Assembly: GCF_020532555.1 (NCBI RefSeq)
Contig: NZ_JAJBBR010000015.1
Location: 1 to 64,000, forward strand
DNA: 64,000 nt
Source: Microvirga lenta
Lineage (GTDB): Bacteria; Pseudomonadota; Alphaproteobacteria; Rhizobiales; Beijerinckiaceae
Direction: 5' to 3'
The notes below the pieces were generated by a model. That model was not told the DNA's origin, ran no database searches, and saw only the letters and a list, made by a program, of their open reading frames with translations. Position numbers and translations under genes: made by a program. Of this stretch, positions 61,217 to 64,000 are shown piece after piece (position 1 is the stretch's first letter; each line of letters begins with the position of its first letter).

Positions 61217-62425
61217 TTGAGCGAAGAGATCCATGACATCGCCATCGTCGGCGCTGGGGCCGTCGGCCTGAGCGCCGCCCTCGCCTTCGCCCGGGACGGC
61301 TATCGGACGGCCCTGATCGGAAGCCTGGACACCCGCAGGGACGGCCGTACGGTGGCGCTCCTCAACGGGTCGATCCGGTTTCTGGACGCCCTGGGCGCCT
61401 GGCCGGAGCTCAGACGCGAGGCCGCGCCGCTCGAGACCATGCGGATCGTCGACGATACCGGCAGCCTGTTCCGGCCGCCGCCGGTCTCCTTCACGTCCGG
61501 GGAGATCGGGCTCGATGCCTTCGGCTGGAATGTCGAGAACGCCACTCTCGTGGAGAGGCTCGCCGCGGTCGCGGGGCGACACGAGCCGCTGACGATGATC
61601 CCCCGCCACGCCGATGGCTTCCGGGCCGCCGCCGACTACGCCGTCGTGTCGCTGCAGGACGGCGGGGAGGTGAAGGCGCGCCTCGTGGTGGCCGGCGACG
61701 GGAGGAACTCCAAGCTCCGACAGATCGCCGGGATCGAGGTCAGGACCTGGTCCTATCCTCAATCGGCCGTGACGGCGATCCTCTCTCATGACAGGGACCA
61801 CCGGGAAGCCTCGACCGAGTTCCACACCCGCCACGGTCCCTTCACCCTGGTTCCCCTCCCCGGCCGCCGTTCGAGCCTGGTCTGGGTCACCCGCTCCGAG
61901 GAGGCTCAGCGCCTGGCCGCGCTCGACGATGCGGCGCTGGCGCGTCGGATCGAGGCGCAGGCCCAGTCGCTCCTCGGGGCCATGCGGATCGACGGGCCGC
62001 GCGGCCTCGTGCCGATGAGCGGTCTTTCGGTCTCGCGCTACTATTCCGCCCGGCTGGCCCTTGTGGGCGAGGCCGCGCACGTGTTCCCGCCCATTGGCGC
62101 CCAGGGGCTCAACCTGGGCTTCCGCGACGTGGCCGCCCTGCGCGATGCGGTGGTGGATGCCGGCGACGAAGGGCACGATCCCGGGGCGGACGAGACCCTG
62201 CGGCGCTACCAGCGCGGCCGCGACCTGGATGTCCGCCTGCGCACGGCGGCCGTCGACAGCCTCAACCGGACGCTGCTGACGGGCCTCATCCCGGCCGACT
62301 TCCTCAGGGGCGCGGGATTGCTGGCGCTCAGCAACATCGGCCCCTTGCGGCGGGCCGTGATGCGCGAAGGCGTGCTTCCCCGGGTCGGAGCTCCACGCCT
62401 GATGCAGGCCGAACCGGCGGGTTAA
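61217..62425 (+). CDS. UbiH/UbiF-family FAD monooxygenase
   Basis: A 402-residue aromatic hydroxylase-type flavoprotein. The dinucleotide fold is IAIVGAGAVGLSAAL, the mid motif is LVVAGDGRNSKLRQ, and the flavin ribityl motif is LVGEAAHVFPPIGAQGLN. The family hydroxylates the ubiquinone ring; which position is unclear. TTG 61217 has AGGGA 5 bases upstream; GTG 61205 and TTG 61199 are alternatives. It overlaps the convergent transporter gene by 4 bases. Confidence 0.9.
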   Translation: MSEEIHDIAIVGAGAVGLSAALAFARDGYRTALIGSLDTRRDGRTVALLNGSIRFLDALGAWPELRREAAPLETMRIVDDTGSLFRPPPVSFTSGEIGLDAFGWNVENATLVERLAAVAGRHEPLTMIPRHADGFRAAADYAVVSLQDGGEVKARLVVAGDGRNSKLRQIAGIEVRTWSYPQSAVTAILSHDRDHREASTEFHTRHGPFTLVPLPGRRSSLVWVTRSEEAQRLAALDDAALARRIEAQAQSLLGAMRIDGPRGLVPMSGLSVSRYYSARLALVGEAAHVFPPIGAQGLNLGFRDVAALRDAVVDAGDEGHDPGADETLRRYQRGRDLDVRLRTAAVDSLNRTLLTGLIPADFLRGAGLLALSNIGPLRRAVMREGVLPRVGAPRLMQAEPAG

Positions 62426-63390
62426 GGGAGGAGGTCGTAGGGCAGAATGCCGGTGCTGACGAGGTAGAGCAGCCCGGTCAGCGTCACCATCGAGACGAGC
62501 GTGCCGATCAGGACGCAGGCCGAGGCGCGCTCGACGCCCACATTGTACTGGGTCGAGATCACGAAGATGTTCAGGGCGGGCGGAAGCGCCGCCATGGTCA
62601 GCGCGGCATAGGTCCAGGTCGCGCCGAAATCGCCCACGGCGGAGAGCAGGACCCAGACCAGGATCGGGTGCAGGACCAGCTTGATCAGGACGAGGATCGG
62701 CACCTCGCCGGGAATGCGCAGCAGCGGCCGCATCGCGACGGTGACCCCGAGGATGAACAAGGCACAGGGAGCGGCCGCCCCGGAGAGCCAGGTGACGATC
62801 TGGTTCACCGGCCCCGGCAGGGTGAGATGGAGGTAGCTCGCCGCCACGCCGAGGGCCGTCGCCACGTTGAAGGGATGGGTGAGGATGCGCCAGACGATCC
62901 GGCGGATCGTGGCTCCCAGGCTGAGCTTCTCGACGCCGGCCACGGACATCAGCAGCGGAATGAGGGAGAACAGCAGCAGGTTGTCGAACACGAAGATGAG
63001 GACGACCGGCGCGCTGGCCGCCTGGCCGATGGCCGCAAGAACCAGGGGCGGCCCCATATAGCCGATGTTGGAATAGGACCCGGCGACCCCCTGCATGACC
63101 GATTGCGGCAGGTCCTTCGTGTGCCGCCAGCCGGTGGCGAACGAGAGCGCGAAGACGCAAAGGGTGGCCAGGGTCGTGGCCGCTATGAAAGGCCAGTTCG
63201 TCAGCTGGTCCAGCGGCTTGTCGGCGATGAGCCGGAAGAACAGGCACGGCAGAGCGATGTAGATGACGAAGAACTGCATCCAGGCGAGCCCGGATTCCGG
63301 CTGCTTGACGAACTTGCCGCAATAGAAGCCGAGGCCGATCAGCCCGAAGAAAGGGGCGAGCAGGTTGAAGAGCCCGATCAGGTCGGACAT
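62422..63390 (-). CDS. AEC-family transporter (auxin efflux carrier-like)
   Basis: A 322-residue membrane protein with about ten helices arranged as two repeats. It opens with LLAPFFGLIGLGFYCGKFV and has PCALFILGVTVAMRP and TMAALPPALNIFVIS. The family exports or imports small organic anions such as malate or malonate in some bacteria; the substrate here is unknown. ATG 63390 was chosen because upstream codons lack similarity. Confidence 0.88.
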   Translation of the reverse strand: MSDLIGLFNLLAPFFGLIGLGFYCGKFVKQPESGLAWMQFFVIYIALPCLFFRLIADKPLDQLTNWPFIAATTLATLCVFALSFATGWRHTKDLPQSVMQGVAGSYSNIGYMGPPLVLAAIGQAASAPVVLIFVFDNLLLFSLIPLLMSVAGVEKLSLGATIRRIVWRILTHPFNVATALGVAASYLHLTLPGPVNQIVTWLSGAAAPCALFILGVTVAMRPLLRIPGEVPILVLIKLVLHPILVWVLLSAVGDFGATWTYAALTMAALPPALNIFVISTQYNVGVERASACVLIGTLVSMVTLTGLLYLVSTGILPYDLLP

Positions 63391-63575
63391 CGCGGCCTCC
63401 GGGCGGCAGTCACAGGAGGCCCCTTCTGACAAGCTTCGACCCGCGCGGCAATCCCGCCTGCGGGAAGCCCGGCAGTCCCGCAACGCATCCCTCAGCCGGC
63501 TCTCCTGATCGTGACGAGGGCCGCGTTTGGAGTTTCCAGCCGCCGTCTCTATATTCCGATCAAGGAGTTACGATC

Positions 63576-63905
63576 ATGAAAGCGAGTTCAGCAAAATTCG
63601 CGATCGGCCAGGTGGTGCGGCATCGACACTTCGAGTTCAGGGGGCTGATCTTCGATGTGGATCCGGAATTCGACAACACCGAGGAATGGTGGCTTTCGAT
63701 CCCGGAGGAAATCAGGCCTCACAAGGACCAGCCATTCTATCACCTCTTCGCCGAGAACGCGGAAACCGAATACATCGCCTACGTTTCAGAGCAGAATCTG
63801 CTTCCCGACCATTCCGACGAACCGCTGCGCAATCCTCTCATCAAGGAGATGTTCGTCCGGGACAAGAACGGCATCTATCGGGCGCATCCGACCCTTGCGA
63901 ACTGA
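63576..63905 (+). CDS. hspQ: Heat shock protein HspQ
   Basis: A 109-residue YccV/HspQ-type protein that binds hemimethylated DNA in E. coli and can stimulate Lon-type proteolysis. It has KFAIGQVVRHRHFEFRG, FDVDPEFDN and the conserved PFYHLFAEN, EYIAYVSEQNL. AAGGAG lies 8 bases before the ATG. It is followed by a strong terminator. Confidence 0.93.
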   Translation: MKASSAKFAIGQVVRHRHFEFRGLIFDVDPEFDNTEEWWLSIPEEIRPHKDQPFYHLFAENAETEYIAYVSEQNLLPDHSDEPLRNPLIKEMFVRDKNGIYRAHPTLAN

Positions 63906-63923
63906 AGACGGCAGGAACAAACG

Positions 63924-63956
63924 AAAACGCCGGGCGAGAAGCCCGGCGTTTTTTTT
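63924..63956 (+). terminator. Rho-independent terminator after hspQ
   Basis: AACGCCGGGC and GCCCGGCGTT form a 10-bp stem with a 5-base loop, followed by a run of eight Ts (the first two paired in the stem). The preceding AAAA makes it usable on the opposite strand too, for the gene entering from the right. Confidence 0.9.
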
Positions 63957-63974
63957 GCCTCTTGAGGCGATTGC

Positions 63975-64000
63975 TTACGGCTTCGGAGTGGCCGGCGCAG
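63975..64000 (-). CDS. Possible 3' end of a minus-strand gene at the window edge
   Basis: The last 26 bases, read on the minus strand, give the end APATPKP and a TAA stop, just outside the two-way terminator. Ala/Pro-rich ends are common in secreted or basic proteins. Too short to identify, and the reading frame is an assumption. Confidence 0.3.

Overview
The window is GC-rich, densely coded chromosomal DNA from an alphaproteobacterium. The order dusB-ntrB-ntrC-ntrY-ntrX-hfq-hflX, the fused ispDF gene, the run rlpA-dacA-tmk-holB-metG-tatD, and EcfG-type stress promoters point to the Hyphomicrobiales (Rhizobiales). A Methylobacteriaceae or Microvirga-like genome is my best guess, but that is inference only. 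I see no rRNA, insertion sequence, CRISPR array or phage gene.

Layout. 1-241: start of a polysaccharide lyase gene cut by the window edge. 242-888: non-coding. 889-4533: lipA, a P-loop kinase-like gene, a COQ10/RatA START protein, a CinA C-terminal deamidase and ispDF. 4684-14654: dusB, the two nitrogen two-component systems NtrBC and NtrYX, hfq, hflX and mazG. 14733-15431: a sirtuin. 15610-41775: a 26-kb alpha-glucan/trehalose block. Its plus-strand arm is glgX-glgP-glgA. It converges on a seven-gene minus-strand operon: otsA, glgX2/treX, treZ, malQ-treY fusion, GH13-glgE fusion, treS-maltokinase fusion, glgB. 42046-44418: a small DUF2934 protein and an arsenic cluster (ACR3 pump, arsC, arsR) with a palindromic operator. 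44685-44712: a dif-like XerCD site. 44811-53561: MBL hydrolase, tatD, a family-1 glycosidase, metG, holB, tmk, dacA and rlpA, all on the minus strand. 54102-55583: tRNA-Ser(UGA) and rimO. 55596-61054: nicotinamidase and a BMP-type ABC importer. 61217-63905: a UbiH-like hydroxylase, an AEC transporter and hspQ.

How the genes work together. The glucan block encodes both directions of a cycle. TreS-Mak turns trehalose into maltose-1-phosphate, GlgE polymerises it and GlgB branches it. GlgX/TreX debranches the glucan, and TreY and TreZ cut it back to trehalose. GlgA and OtsA feed in from nucleotide sugars, and GlgP phosphorolyses the glucan. Two matches to the general-stress EcfG promoter (GGAAC-N16-CGTT, and a near match) lie before glgA and otsA, so the block is probably induced by stress, drying or stationary phase. 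glgC, pgm and otsB are not in the window.

The most notable observations are the dif-like site, which may mark the replication terminus; the GlgE whose extra N-terminal GH13 domain has lost its catalytic nucleophile; the gene fusions inside one stress-controlled operon; and a perfect ArsR-type palindrome over the arsR start codon.
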